A stretch of DNA of 64,000 bases from Acidobacteriota bacterium (GCA_016870995.1 VFZU01000011.1:1-64000); one strand, 5' to 3'; shown: positions 49,592 to 57,786, counted from the stretch's first letter. The notes: generated from the letters alone by a model not told the origin. Translations and numbers: made by a program.

Positions 49592-51406
49592 CTAGGATCG
49601 CAGCGAGAGTGCGCGAACGGGGTCCAGGCGGCAAATCTGTTGGAAGATCCGGGTTCGCTCGGAGGAGTCGTCAATGGTTTCCTCGTGGTAGAGGTAGAGA
49701 TCGACGAGGGCCTGCACTACGACGGAGCGATCTTCCCACTCGGGGATACGGAAATCAGTGAGCTTCTGTTTGACATCCTGCAGAAAGGGCTGTGAAATGT
49801 CCTTGGCGTTGGCCTGGATGCAGAGTTCGGCTACCTGCAACTGGCGCAGGAACTTGCCGCGCGCCGAGGGTTGTGATTCGATCTCGTTGCGCATAATCTC
49901 AAGGGCTCTGCTCTTGTCGCCTCGCCGGAGTGCTTCCACGGCGACGCGGAAAGGATCAGCCAGACGTTTGCGCCAGGGCAGGGCACTGGGCTTCGGGGGA
50001 GGGTTAGAGATGGCGATGTTGGGGTCGACTTCTTCGCCTTCGGGTACTGAGGCGGGGTCGTCTGCAAGCTCGTCCAGCCAGGCCAGCGTTTGCGGGTTGC
50101 AGGCCGGGGTGTCATCCATAAGAATGGCGTTGCGGATCTCTGGAACGTCGCGGAGCAAGGTACGGATTTCGCTGCGGATGGCGGTGGCCACGTTATTGTA
50201 ATCGTCGCCAAGGCCAATGCAGGCTTCGGCGGACATGCGATGCAGATCGAGCCAGGCGCGGCTGGCCGGCAGCGCCATACTGGCCTCAGTTAGGTCCAAT
50301 AGCTCCTTCCATTTCTGATCGAGCGCATACACGCGCAACTGCCGGCGGATCTCTGTCGGTGGGGCCTCAAGCATACGGAGGTCTCCTTTGGCGGCGGCAT
50401 TGCGCAATTCGCCAAAGCGCAGACCGCGCAGCATCAGGTAGGGCCCGGGGTTGGTTGGGTCCAGCTGGCGGAGTTGGGCGGCTGTGTTGACCAACGACTC
50501 GATGATTGGCTTACGGGTTGGGGTTTCGGTGCCCGTGAACGCGGAAATGTTGAAACCTGGCCCGGCGGGTGCGGCGGCTCCTTCAGCGGGTGCCTCGCCC
50601 TCGGCAGTTTCCGCGGTCGCGACTTCTTCAATCGGGTCTGGTTCGATCTCGCGCTTGCGGTCGAGCAGGCTCTTGTTAACCTGCTTGATTTCTTCAATGG
50701 CCTGGATGAACTTGGTGAAGCTTGGAGAGTAATCGCCGAACTTGTCATCACAGGCGGCCGTGAGCGACTTTGTGTCCGCAATGATCTTGTTCAGTGTGGC
50801 ATCAAGGTTGACGTAGAACGTCTTGGGAGTCTGCGTGAAGCTCTCGTCGAAAACTTCCGGCGGAAGCTTGCCGTCTTCGAGCTTGGCTTTGCGAGCCTCT
50901 TTGGCGGAGTCGGTGGTGACTTGATCCTCGTAGCCGACTTCGCGCGATTCCTTGTACTTCAGAAAGCTGTAGCCGTCTTTGCAAAGAGAGAGATTTCGGA
51001 CCAGTTGAATCAACTGGCCATTGAGCCATTCGAGAGGTGTCGCGCGGAATTCGGCGTCGCCATCTTCCAGTTCTGGATAGAGGTGGTCCCAGAAGCCCTC
51101 AACCAGACCTTGCATTAGGGCAATGCCTTCGGTCAGGCCCGTAAAACCGCGTTGCCTGATCGCAGCTTCTGTGAGCCAGGCGGCGAGTTGAAGGTCCTTG
51201 GATCGAGTGGCGATGGCCTCTTCGCAGAGCTTTGTGGTGAGAGGCCAGTCGGCGACCTTTCGCTCACGCTTCCAGTCACCCTGATCGAGGTCTTCCTCCT
51301 CGCGTCGGGCCTCCTTGATTTTGTCGTAGAGGGGATCATAGCGCAGGTCCGCGCCGCCGGGATTGTCTCCCGGCACAGGCTGGAGAATATCGTCGCGAAA
51401 GGGCAT
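49592..51406 (-). CDS. tssA: Type VI secretion protein TssA (ImpA N-terminal domain)
   Basis: The 604-residue protein starts with the ImpA domain: LQPVPGDNPGGADLRYDPLYDKIKEARREEED and WPLTTKLCEEAIATRSKDLQLAAWLTEA, followed by GLTEGIALMQGLVEGFWDHLYPE. A Pro/Ala/Glu-rich linker lies at about 265-295. The long C-terminal part (about 300-604) contains VEALRRGDKSRALEIMRNEI and FLRQLQVAELCI, similar to the TssA class whose C-terminus repeats helical hairpins. TssA guides polymerisation of the tube and sheath from the baseplate or caps the distal end. The gene lies 3 bp after tagJ. Confidence 0.9.
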   Translation of the reverse strand: MPFRDDILQPVPGDNPGGADLRYDPLYDKIKEARREEEDLDQGDWKRERKVADWPLTTKLCEEAIATRSKDLQLAAWLTEAAIRQRGFTGLTEGIALMQGLVEGFWDHLYPELEDGDAEFRATPLEWLNGQLIQLVRNLSLCKDGYSFLKYKESREVGYEDQVTTDSAKEARKAKLEDGKLPPEVFDESFTQTPKTFYVNLDATLNKIIADTKSLTAACDDKFGDYSPSFTKFIQAIEEIKQVNKSLLDRKREIEPDPIEEVATAETAEGEAPAEGAAAPAGPGFNISAFTGTETPTRKPIIESLVNTAAQLRQLDPTNPGPYLMLRGLRFGELRNAAAKGDLRMLEAPPTEIRRQLRVYALDQKWKELLDLTEASMALPASRAWLDLHRMSAEACIGLGDDYNNVATAIRSEIRTLLRDVPEIRNAILMDDTPACNPQTLAWLDELADDPASVPEGEEVDPNIAISNPPPKPSALPWRKRLADPFRVAVEALRRGDKSRALEIMRNEIESQPSARGKFLRQLQVAELCIQANAKDISQPFLQDVKQKLTDFRIPEWEDRSVVVQALVDLYLYHEETIDDSSERTRIFQQICRLDPVRALSLRS

Positions 51407-51409
51407 TTA

Positions 51410-52162
51410 TTAGGAGTTTAAGCTGATCGAGGCAGAGTCGTCGGAGTTGCTGGTGGCTTCGACATTGTCGAACTCAAGCGTGCGAACTTCGAGCATGGGT
51501 ACTTCTTCGCCATCCACGAGAAGAATCTTTTGTCCAAGCGGGTAGCTTGAACCTTCATCCTCCACCCAGAGGGTTTGGCGACCGAGCCAGACGGATTCGT
51601 CGGCGTAAGTGAAAGAAAAAGGATAAATCGCGGGCAGCAACACTTCGCCGAGTTCCTGGCCTTTGAACTTTGGGCCTGTGCGAATGAAAGCAGGCAACCA
51701 CAAGGTATCGCGCAGGCGCGTTGGCGGTTCGATGCGAATTGAGGCAATGTGCTCGAACTGAACCCACATGTATGAGCCTGCCCCGAAAACTTCCAGCCGG
51801 GCGCCCAAGTCGTTGTCGGCGTCTCGGATCTCCGAGAATGGCTTGCCGTTCAACTTGCCACTGATTTTCGAATTGGAAGCGGTCTTCGGGAAGCTTTGTT
51901 TTTTGTACATGTCATGCCGTTCCCGTTCGGCATGGATGGCGGAGAAATACAGAATGGCGCCAAGCTTGGCTTGTTCATTGGCTCCCGCGAGAAGATTGAG
52001 GTGCTTCTCGGCGCGATCCAGTTCGCCAGCGATGCATAGGGCTTCAAACATCGATGTGCGGGCTGACACATCCGTCGGGTGGTTACGCAAATGTCCGGCA
52101 AGCGCTTCAAGCGCTTGCCGGACGTGCCCTGCTTCAATGAGTTGGGAGGCAGGATGAGCCAT
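51410..52162 (-). CDS. tagJ: Type VI secretion accessory protein TagJ (ImpE)
   Basis: The 250-residue protein is TagJ/ImpE. It opens with helical TPR-like repeats (IEAGHVRQALEALAGHLRNHPTDVSARTSMFEAL, where P-x-D-x-x-x-R is typical) and a helix GELDRAEKHLNLLA. The C-terminal half has the conserved WVQFEHIASIRIEPPTRLRDTLWLPAFI and LPAIYPFS segment. TagJ binds the sheath and links it to ClpV in systems that carry it. Its gene lies 1 bp after hcp and 3 bp before tssA. Confidence 0.9.
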   Translation of the reverse strand: MAHPASQLIEAGHVRQALEALAGHLRNHPTDVSARTSMFEALCIAGELDRAEKHLNLLAGANEQAKLGAILYFSAIHAERERHDMYKKQSFPKTASNSKISGKLNGKPFSEIRDADNDLGARLEVFGAGSYMWVQFEHIASIRIEPPTRLRDTLWLPAFIRTGPKFKGQELGEVLLPAIYPFSFTYADESVWLGRQTLWVEDEGSSYPLGQKILLVDGEEVPMLEVRTLEFDNVEATSNSDDSASISLNS

Positions 52163-52163
52163 A

Positions 52164-52640
52164 CTACAGAGGCTTGTTTTCCTTGACGGAATACTTCATT
52201 GCCTTGAAACCGTCGAGGCTCTTCTTGTCGGCTTTTTCCGGGGCGTACGCGAATTCCATCTCTTCGTAGGCGATAGAGATCGATTCCACCGGGTTTTCAC
52301 CGCCGCCTGAGACCTGCAACGAAGAGACGTAAACGCCCTTCAGAACAATCTTGAAGTACTCCTGGTTGGTGGTGCCGATCTGCTTCATAAAGCCGAGTGT
52401 GGCTTCATCGAAGGCCTTGCAAACCAGGCAGTGCTTCAGCAGTTCGTGCGAGGTTGGGTCGACGCTCTTCATGATGTTGAGTTCAGAGAAGTCCGGACGT
52501 CCAGCGCGGCTTTCGCCCGAGGCCTTCGCGGAAGCGGCAGAGTTAGTCGCACCCCAGCTAAAGCTCATGATTTCAATAGCGCCCTTCTTTACCGTGGATG
52601 TTCCTTCCACGCCTTTAATCATCAAGTAACAGTTTGTCAT
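52164..52640 (-). CDS. hcp: Type VI secretion tube protein Hcp (TssD)
   Basis: The 158-residue protein is Hcp. MTNCYLMIKGVEGTSTVKK and AIEIMSFSWGATN form the first strands; PDFSELNIMKSVDPTSHELLKHCLVCKAFDEATL is the conserved helix-containing centre with the K-x-x-D-x-(S/A)-(S/T)-P-x-L-x-x pattern; the C-terminal NPVESISIAYEEMEFAY has the S(V/I)SI.Y..I..EY-type ending. Hexamer rings of Hcp stack into the tube that is pushed out on firing and may carry effectors. The gene is set apart from tssC by a 71-bp gap with a stable hairpin, which fits the need for more Hcp than other parts. Confidence 0.95.
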   Translation of the reverse strand: MTNCYLMIKGVEGTSTVKKGAIEIMSFSWGATNSAASAKASGESRAGRPDFSELNIMKSVDPTSHELLKHCLVCKAFDEATLGFMKQIGTTNQEYFKIVLKGVYVSSLQVSGGGENPVESISIAYEEMEFAYAPEKADKKSLDGFKAMKYSVKENKPL

Positions 52641-52675
52641 TTTGTGAGTGTTGCTCCTTCTATCTAGGTAAGCGT

Positions 52676-52708
52676 TTCGGGTTTCGCTTTTGGGTCACGA
52701 AACCCGAA
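52676..52708 (-). promoter_or_regulatory. Stable hairpin between tssC and hcp
   Basis: TTCGGGTTTCG (52676-52686) and CGAAACCCGAA (52698-52708) form a perfect 11-bp stem with an 11-nt loop, 3 bp after the tssC stop. There is no T-run, so it is unlikely to be a full terminator. A stem here could protect the end of an upstream RNA fragment or serve as a processing point so that hcp is expressed separately. Confidence 0.6.
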
Positions 52709-52711
52709 GAA

Positions 52712-54193
52712 TTATTTTGCGGCTGCTGGCAGTTCGGCCACGAGTCGCAAAGACACCGTCAACTCGTCGAGCTGGAAGTGCGGGCGCAGGAAGGCCACGG
52801 CGCGATAGGCACCAGGCTTGCCAGGAACGTCCATCACTTCGATTTTTGCTTCGCGCAGCGGACACTTGGCCTTGACCGCAGGGCTCGCGTTGTCGTCAGG
52901 GGTGACGTACTGCGTGATCCAGCGGTTCAGGAAGATCTCCGCGTCGCTCTTGGACATAAAGCTGCCGATCTTGTCGCGCATCATCGACTTCAGGTAGTGA
53001 GCATAACGGCTCACGGCCATGATGTAGGGCAACTGCGTGGACAGACGAGCATTGGCATTCGCCTTGTCGTCATCATAAAGCTTGGCCTTTTGTCCGCTCT
53101 GCACGCTGAAGAAGGCGGCATAATCGGTACCCTTGCAGTGGCAAAGCGGAATGAATCCGAGATCGGCCAGTTCCTTCTCGCGGCGGTCGGTGATTGGGGT
53201 TTCTGTCGGACACTTCATGACGGTGTCGCCGGAATCGGTCTGGAAGTTGTGAACCGGCAAGCCTTCCACCAGGCCACCGCCTTCGACGCCTCGGATGGAT
53301 ACGCACATGCCGTACTTAACGAAGCTGTCGGCAAGACGAGTGCCCATCGAATAGGCGGCGTTAGTCCAGGTGTACTTCGAGTGATCCGATCCATCGACGC
53401 CTTCTTCGTAGTTGAAGTCGTCGATCGGCGCTGTGTCGCGGCCATACGGCAGGCGGCCGAGGGTACGCGGCATGCATAGGCCAATGTAACGGGAATCCTC
53501 GCTCTGGCGGAAGCCTTTCCATTTGGCGTACTCGGTGCTGTCAAACACCTTGGCCAGATCACGTGGAGCATCGATCTGAGTCCAGCTTTCGAGATTCACC
53601 AGGCTCGGTGCGGCCGCCGCAAAGAACGGAGCATGCGCCGCCGCGGCAACCTGCGAGATCTTCTCAAGCAATTCGACATCTTCAGGATGCTTGCCGAATT
53701 CGAAGTCGCCGATCAGCGCGCCATAGGGAGCGCCGCCGAAGACACCGTATTCTTCTTCGTAGATCTTCTTGAACAATGCGCTCTGATCGAACTCAGGGGC
53801 GCGTTGCATGTCGCGAAGCAGATCCTTTTTGGTGGCGTTCATGACGCGGATCTTGAGATTCGCGCTCGTGTTGGAGTTGAACACCATGTGGCGCAGACCA
53901 CGCCAGGAGCCCTCGAGCTTCTGGAAGTCAGCGTGGTGGAGGATCTCGTTCAACTGGATGCTGAGCAGGTGATCGATCTGCTGAATGCGCTGATTGATCA
54001 TCGTCTCGACGTCGCGAGCCACGTTCATGTGGCCTTCGAGAAACTGTCCGACGAATTCCTTCACCAGGTTTTTGCCGCGTTCGCGAGCCGGAGTATCGGT
54101 TCCGAAACGGCCTTGCTCGACAATGCTATCGAGCAGGTTAAGTTCTTCGGCTTGTGCCGCCGCGGCTTGAGCTGCTGCTTGCTTTTCGGCCAT
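52712..54193 (-). CDS. tssC: Type VI secretion sheath protein TssC
   Basis: The 493-residue large sheath subunit TssC (VipB) shows INQRIQQIDHLLSIQLNEILHHADFQKLEGSWRGLRHMV (about 75-115), with the L-E-(S/G)-(S/T)-W-R-G-L motif, then EYGVFGGAPYGALIGDFEF, FRQSEDSRYIGLCMPRTLGRLPYG, with the R.LPYG core, and an MMRDKIGSFMSKSDAEIFLNRWI end that is diagnostic. Together with TssB it makes the contractile sheath around the Hcp tube. It lies 6 bp after tssB, as expected for subunits made in equal amounts, and is followed by the hairpin before hcp. Confidence 0.95.
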   Translation of the reverse strand: MAEKQAAAQAAAAQAEELNLLDSIVEQGRFGTDTPARERGKNLVKEFVGQFLEGHMNVARDVETMINQRIQQIDHLLSIQLNEILHHADFQKLEGSWRGLRHMVFNSNTSANLKIRVMNATKKDLLRDMQRAPEFDQSALFKKIYEEEYGVFGGAPYGALIGDFEFGKHPEDVELLEKISQVAAAAHAPFFAAAAPSLVNLESWTQIDAPRDLAKVFDSTEYAKWKGFRQSEDSRYIGLCMPRTLGRLPYGRDTAPIDDFNYEEGVDGSDHSKYTWTNAAYSMGTRLADSFVKYGMCVSIRGVEGGGLVEGLPVHNFQTDSGDTVMKCPTETPITDRREKELADLGFIPLCHCKGTDYAAFFSVQSGQKAKLYDDDKANANARLSTQLPYIMAVSRYAHYLKSMMRDKIGSFMSKSDAEIFLNRWITQYVTPDDNASPAVKAKCPLREAKIEVMDVPGKPGAYRAVAFLRPHFQLDELTVSLRLVAELPAAAK

Positions 54194-54199
54194 GACTTG

Positions 54200-54709
54200 T
54201 TACTCCTTATTACCCAATTCAGACTTGATCTTGTTGAGGGCTTCTGTGTCAGTGACTGCGTTGAGCAGCGACTCTTCGAGCTTGTCGTTGCCTTGCAGCG
54301 AGCCGCGCAGGTCGGACAGACGTGTGCGCAAATCGAGGAGCTCCTTGAGCGGGGGCACCTGCTTGGCGATGTTGCCAGGCTCGAAGTCTTCCATGCTCTT
54401 GAAGCTCAAGTCCACGCGGAGCTGACCAGCGTTGGGGTCTTCGCTCAGCTTGTTCTCGACCGTCAGGAACAAGTGCGGCTTCATCGCCTCGAGCACCTTG
54501 TCGAAGTTGTCGGGATCAATCTCAACAAACTTACGTTCTTTGAGCTTCGGCAACGGTTCGGTGGGATGACCGGTGAAGTCTCCCAGCACGCCCATTACAA
54601 AGGGGAGCTCTTTCAGTTCTATGGCGTCGCCTACCTGCACATCGTAGGTAATCTGTACGCGCGGCGGCCGCACTTTATCTAATTTATGCTGGGTACTGTC
54701 ACGTCCCAT
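54200..54709 (-). CDS. tssB: Type VI secretion sheath protein TssB
   Basis: The 169-residue small sheath subunit TssB (VipA) carries VRPPRVQITYDVQVGDAIELKELPFVMGVLGDFTG (about 13-48), the family signature with its P-F-(V/L)-x-G-V-(L/M)-(A/G)-D(F/L)-x-G motif, then ERKFVEIDPDNFDKVLEAMKP and DLSFKSMEDFEPGNIA. A perfect AAGGAGG ribosome binding site lies 8 nt before ATG 54709. It is the first gene of the minus-strand T6SS run, divergent from tssK across a 167-bp region that must hold the promoters of both; I found no clear promoter boxes in it. Confidence 0.95.
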   Translation of the reverse strand: MGRDSTQHKLDKVRPPRVQITYDVQVGDAIELKELPFVMGVLGDFTGHPTEPLPKLKERKFVEIDPDNFDKVLEAMKPHLFLTVENKLSEDPNAGQLRVDLSFKSMEDFEPGNIAKQVPPLKELLDLRTRLSDLRGSLQGNDKLEESLLNAVTDTEALNKIKSELGNKE

Positions 54710-54876
54710 GGGTTATCCTCCTTAAAGATTGATCCTAATTCTGGCTGCTTTTCAAAAACAGCTGACTCGGTTACTGTAATAAAAAACTGAAGCCCTGTGA
54801 ATGGGGTGAGGTGATCATATCGCGATCTAAGGAAAAATTTTGGGATTTGGCAGTGTATGGATAAGGTGAACACTCG

Positions 54877-56238
54877 ATGAAACAACTCCAACCGGTGATT
54901 TGGTCGAAGGGCACATTTCTGCAACCGCAACACTTGCAGGCGCAGGATCGTTACCTTGAGAGCCTTTTGCACTTCCGCCAAGAGGCCTTGCGATTTGCCC
55001 CCTATGGCTTTCGCCGGCTTGTTTTCAGCAAACAGGCACTGGCCGCTGGTCAGTTGTCGATCGAGCAGGCCACTGGCCTGCTGGCCGATGGTTTGGCTTT
55101 CGACATACCTGGCAGCGATATGGCGCCGGAGGCCAAGCCGCTTGCGACGTGGTTTGAACCCGTGCAGGGCGTGGCTCCGGAATCCCTGGATTTGTATCTT
55201 TCCCTCCCTACGTATCGCCATGGCGGTGCGAACGTGGGGCGTCCTCAACTGCAGAAGGATGGTCGCTACCTCGTCGAAACGATGCTGCTGAATGACGAAA
55301 ACAGCGGACTCGCGCAGAAGCCCGTTCAAGTCGCGCGCAAGAATTTTCGGATCCTCACCGAGTTTGAACTCGGCGAGGGCATGACGAGCATTAAGCTCGC
55401 GCGCGTTCGCAAAGATGAAGCCGGGCAGTTTCAGCTGGATCAGTCCTTCGTTCCCCCTCTCTTAGATATAGCGTCAAACGAACACATAATGGGTCTCGCA
55501 AGACGCACAGTTGAGCTTTTAGCTGCAAAAAGTTCGAATCTGGCCGGGATGAGGAGGCAAAAGAACCTCAGTTTGGCCGATTTCACCTCTGGAGACATCG
55601 CCAACTTCTGGTTGTTGTACACAATTAACTCGAGCTTGCCGGTGATTCGGCATGCATTTGAGTCGCGTCATGGCCATCCGGAAGACTTTTATGCCGAGCT
55701 CACTGCCCTGGCCGGAGCGCTGACTACGTTCTCGAACGATATTGAACCTGCTGACTTGCCCGTTTATCAGCACGACGATCTCGGTCCCTGCTATCGCGAC
55801 CTGTGCGAGAAGATTTACAAGCTGCTCGAATCCACGGTCCCAACCAACTTCGTGTCCATTCCTCTGAAGCTGATGCAGCAGAGTATCCTCGCTGCCTCTC
55901 TCGACGACGAGAAGCTGTTGCGGAACACACGGTATTATTTGGCCGTGAGTGGGGATATCGGGGAAGGCGAACTGATCCAGCGCACGCCGCTTCTTGGCAA
56001 GCTCTGCTCGGCAACACATATCGAACATTTGGTGCGCAACGCCTTGCCGGGGGTTCCGCTGACGCACTTGCCGATTCCTCCCAATTCCATTCCCGTGAAG
56101 TTGAACTTTCAGTATTTCGCCCTGAATCAGACGGGCGGAGCTTGGGAAGCGATTACGCGTAGCCGCAACATTGCCTTTTATGCGCCTGGGGAATTGGCCA
56201 TTACCAAAGCCGAAGTCATCGTTGTGTTTCCTGGCTGA
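54877..56238 (+). CDS. tssK: Type VI secretion baseplate protein TssK
   Basis: The 453-residue protein is TssK (ImpJ/VasE). VIWSKGTFLQPQHLQAQDRYLESLLHF (residues 7-33) is the conserved opening, with the W-x-x-G-x-F-L-x-P-Q-H-(L/F)-Q motif. ARRTVELLAAKSSNLAGMRRQK and a TINSSLPVIRHAFESRHGHPEDFYAELTALAGALTTFS region are the middle shoulder domain, and GVPLTHLPIPPNSIPVKLNFQYFALNQTGGAWEAI is the C-terminal head that contacts the membrane complex. TssK normally ties the baseplate to TssJLM, which are not in the window. Its stop overlaps the start of the next gene as TGATG. Confidence 0.95.
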   Translation: MKQLQPVIWSKGTFLQPQHLQAQDRYLESLLHFRQEALRFAPYGFRRLVFSKQALAAGQLSIEQATGLLADGLAFDIPGSDMAPEAKPLATWFEPVQGVAPESLDLYLSLPTYRHGGANVGRPQLQKDGRYLVETMLLNDENSGLAQKPVQVARKNFRILTEFELGEGMTSIKLARVRKDEAGQFQLDQSFVPPLLDIASNEHIMGLARRTVELLAAKSSNLAGMRRQKNLSLADFTSGDIANFWLLYTINSSLPVIRHAFESRHGHPEDFYAELTALAGALTTFSNDIEPADLPVYQHDDLGPCYRDLCEKIYKLLESTVPTNFVSIPLKLMQQSILAASLDDEKLLRNTRYYLAVSGDIGEGELIQRTPLLGKLCSATHIEHLVRNALPGVPLTHLPIPPNSIPVKLNFQYFALNQTGGAWEAITRSRNIAFYAPGELAITKAEVIVVFPG

Positions 56239-56738
56239 TGCTCTGGTTGCTTCTGATCTGCGCCCTCCAATCGGCTGCAGCCGACCGCATGCTGCTTTCT
56301 GAGCAGACTCGTGAGGGTGTGGAAAAAGTTCTGGCAGAGGCGGTGGCCAAAGGAGAGCGACGCATTGAAATCGTAATACTCCCGGCTGGCGAAGCGCGCC
56401 GCACGCCTTTCGGTGAATTCGCGTTCGGTTACGGAGGCCAGGGGCACGGGGATGTGTCGCTGCCAAACCCGGCTTTCTTTCAGCACCTCGATTGGGTTCT
56501 CAAACGCGTGCAGTCGCGGCGGCTGGAGGCTGTGGTGTTGCCGGTAGATCGAGGCTCAAATCTCGTAGGCAGGAATGACAGGGAGAAGTGGTTTGAATGG
56601 GGAAGGTATCTGGGGCGCCGGTATATGAAGGCGAAGGGGTTGGTGTGGTTGAAGCAGGACGATGCCGGACCCCTGCTTGCAGTCGAAGAGGGGATCCGGC
56701 AATTCGATACGATTCATCGTTTTGAGTCAGGCCGCTAG
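56238..56738 (+). CDS. Small secreted protein with a partial DUF4038 (apiosidase-like) barrel, coupled to tssK
   Basis: The 166-residue protein starts within the tssK stop (TGATG), so it is translationally coupled. It has a signal peptide (MLWLLLICALQSAAAD). Residues 75-160 (LPNPAFFQHLDWVLKRVQSRRLEAVVLP, then WFEWGRYLGRRYMKAKGLVWLKQDDAGP and AVEEGIRQFDTIHRF) align by eye with DUF4038/GH140-like barrels, where N-P-A-Y-(F/W)..(V/L)D..(V/I) precedes a strand, Y-G-R-(F/Y)-L-G-x-R-Y precedes VIW(V/L)xGG-D, and AxxxGI follows. The protein is only half the size of that domain, and the G-G-D is Q-D-D. A cell-wall-acting or effector-like role is possible but unproven. Confidence 0.5.
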   Translation: MLWLLLICALQSAAADRMLLSEQTREGVEKVLAEAVAKGERRIEIVILPAGEARRTPFGEFAFGYGGQGHGDVSLPNPAFFQHLDWVLKRVQSRRLEAVVLPVDRGSNLVGRNDREKWFEWGRYLGRRYMKAKGLVWLKQDDAGPLLAVEEGIRQFDTIHRFESGR

Positions 56739-57101
56739 CGGCAGCCTTTCCTGGCATTCCCGAATCGTTTTCATGTCGAAAAACTTGTTGCGCCGCCGCC
56801 AAGCGAAGTTCTTCTGCAACTTGGCGTGGCGCAGATGAAAGGCCAGCTCGCGACGAACTGCCTCGATCTTCTGAGGAGCTTCCAGGCTTGAGTTCATCTG
56901 ACGCAATTGCTTTTCGAGCGATTGAGCACGCGAGCGATGGCTGCGATGGTGCCACAAGCCAACTACGATTTCGTTCGCCAGCGAGACTTCTTCTGGATTC
57001 CCAGGCCCAAGCCGCGCATGGATTTTGCGGTACAGGTGATTGAATCTGGCAATCTGCAAGTCGCTCACTGGCGTTTTGCTAGGCGGCAGGTAGGTACTCA
57101 T
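56727..57101 (-). CDS. Small helical protein, third member of a paralogous array
   Basis: From ATG 57101 the product has 124 residues, soluble and basic. FNHLYRKIHARLGPGNPEEVSLANEIVVGLWHHRSHRSRAQSLEKQL (about 20-66) is the part shared with its two upstream neighbours: (F/L)-x-P-x-N-P-x-E, then (I/L)V, then W/Y-x-(K/R)-R, and a coiled-coil-like tail. The C-terminus is Lys/Arg-rich (LRHAKLQKNFAWRRRNKFFD). It overlaps the second gene by 23 bp, and its 3' end overlaps the convergent tssK-coupled gene by 12 bp. The shared region recalls the E-x-x-L(V/I)-x-x-M(A/V)-x-A-x-W-R segment of NARKSTGPRT-type hypothetical proteins. Function unknown. Confidence 0.6.
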   Translation of the reverse strand: MSTYLPPSKTPVSDLQIARFNHLYRKIHARLGPGNPEEVSLANEIVVGLWHHRSHRSRAQSLEKQLRQMNSSLEAPQKIEAVRRELAFHLRHAKLQKNFAWRRRNKFFDMKTIRECQERLPLAA

Positions 57102-57459
57102 GAAGGGTCTCCTCGATCGAAAAGCTCTCGCCCTCGCGCAGGCGCCGCAACAGTTTTCGCAACGTGGCCAGCTGCTTTTTCTGCTGGTCGACTTCTTGTT
57201 GAAAGCGGCGGATTGAATCAATCGTGATTGGCAATTGCGGCGAGCCGGCCGCCAAAGCGTGCTTGCGGTCGTACAGCTTGGCGCGCACCTTTTCATAACG
57301 CTTGCGCAACCACGATGCGGTCACCAAGCGGTCGAAAATCTCCATTTCCGCCTCGTTCGACGGCCGGAATTCGGCCTGTAATTGGGCGCTCAGCGCGATC
57401 AGCTCTTCGCGGTTTTCCATGGGGTAGAGAATCGATTCGTTGATGATGTGTTGTTCCAT
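57079..57459 (-). CDS. Small helical protein, second member of a paralogous array
   Basis: The 126-residue protein starts at ATG 57459 (MEQHIINESILYPMENREEL). The common segment is LQAEFRPSNEAEMEIFDRLVTASWLRKRYEKVRAKL (about 27-62). A second helical stretch, IDSIRRFQQEVDQQKKQLATLRKLLRRLREGE (about 81-112), is a likely coiled coil. No signal peptide or membrane helix is present. It begins 12 bp after the first member and overlaps the third by 23 bp, so the three are one operon. No enzyme motif is seen and I cannot assign a role. Confidence 0.6.
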   Translation of the reverse strand: MEQHIINESILYPMENREELIALSAQLQAEFRPSNEAEMEIFDRLVTASWLRKRYEKVRAKLYDRKHALAAGSPQLPITIDSIRRFQQEVDQQKKQLATLRKLLRRLREGESFSIEETLHEYLPAA

Positions 57460-57471
57460 GGGTGGGCTCCT

Positions 57472-57786
57472 TTATTGGTTGGTTGAGGGGGAATAAGTTT
57501 GCACCGCCAGCGCGGCAGAATATTCGCGATTGATCCGTTTGAGTTCGTGAAGCCGTTCGAGAATGTTCTTGACGTTCTTCTTGAATTCGGCTTTTTTCTG
57601 GGCTGGTAATTCATCGATTTTGCGCTGCGGTAGGGAGCGGGCGTAATCGATCAGGTATTCGCATCGGCGCTGGTTGTACAAGGATTGGACCAGCTTCTTC
57701 GCGATTGCCTGCGTGATCGGATTGGAGGGTTCAAAGCGGCGTTGAACTTCCTCTTCGATCACTTCGAGTTCTGTGTTGATCGGCAT
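57472..57786 (-). CDS. Small helical protein, first member of a paralogous array
   Basis: The 104-residue protein from ATG 57786 reads MPINTELEVIEEEVQRRFEPSNPITQAIAKKLVQSLYNQRRCEYLIDYARSL, in which RRFEPSNPITQAIAKKLVQSLYNQRR is the segment shared with the two following genes. KAEFKKNVKNILERLHELKRIN is a probable coiled coil. It opens the three-gene operon. A 10-bp hairpin lies 25 nt upstream of the start in the leader, and an AT-rich region (57890-57950) further up could hold the promoter. Nothing indicates secretion. Function unknown. Confidence 0.6.
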   Translation of the reverse strand: MPINTELEVIEEEVQRRFEPSNPITQAIAKKLVQSLYNQRRCEYLIDYARSLPQRKIDELPAQKKAEFKKNVKNILERLHELKRINREYSAALAVQTYSPSTNQ

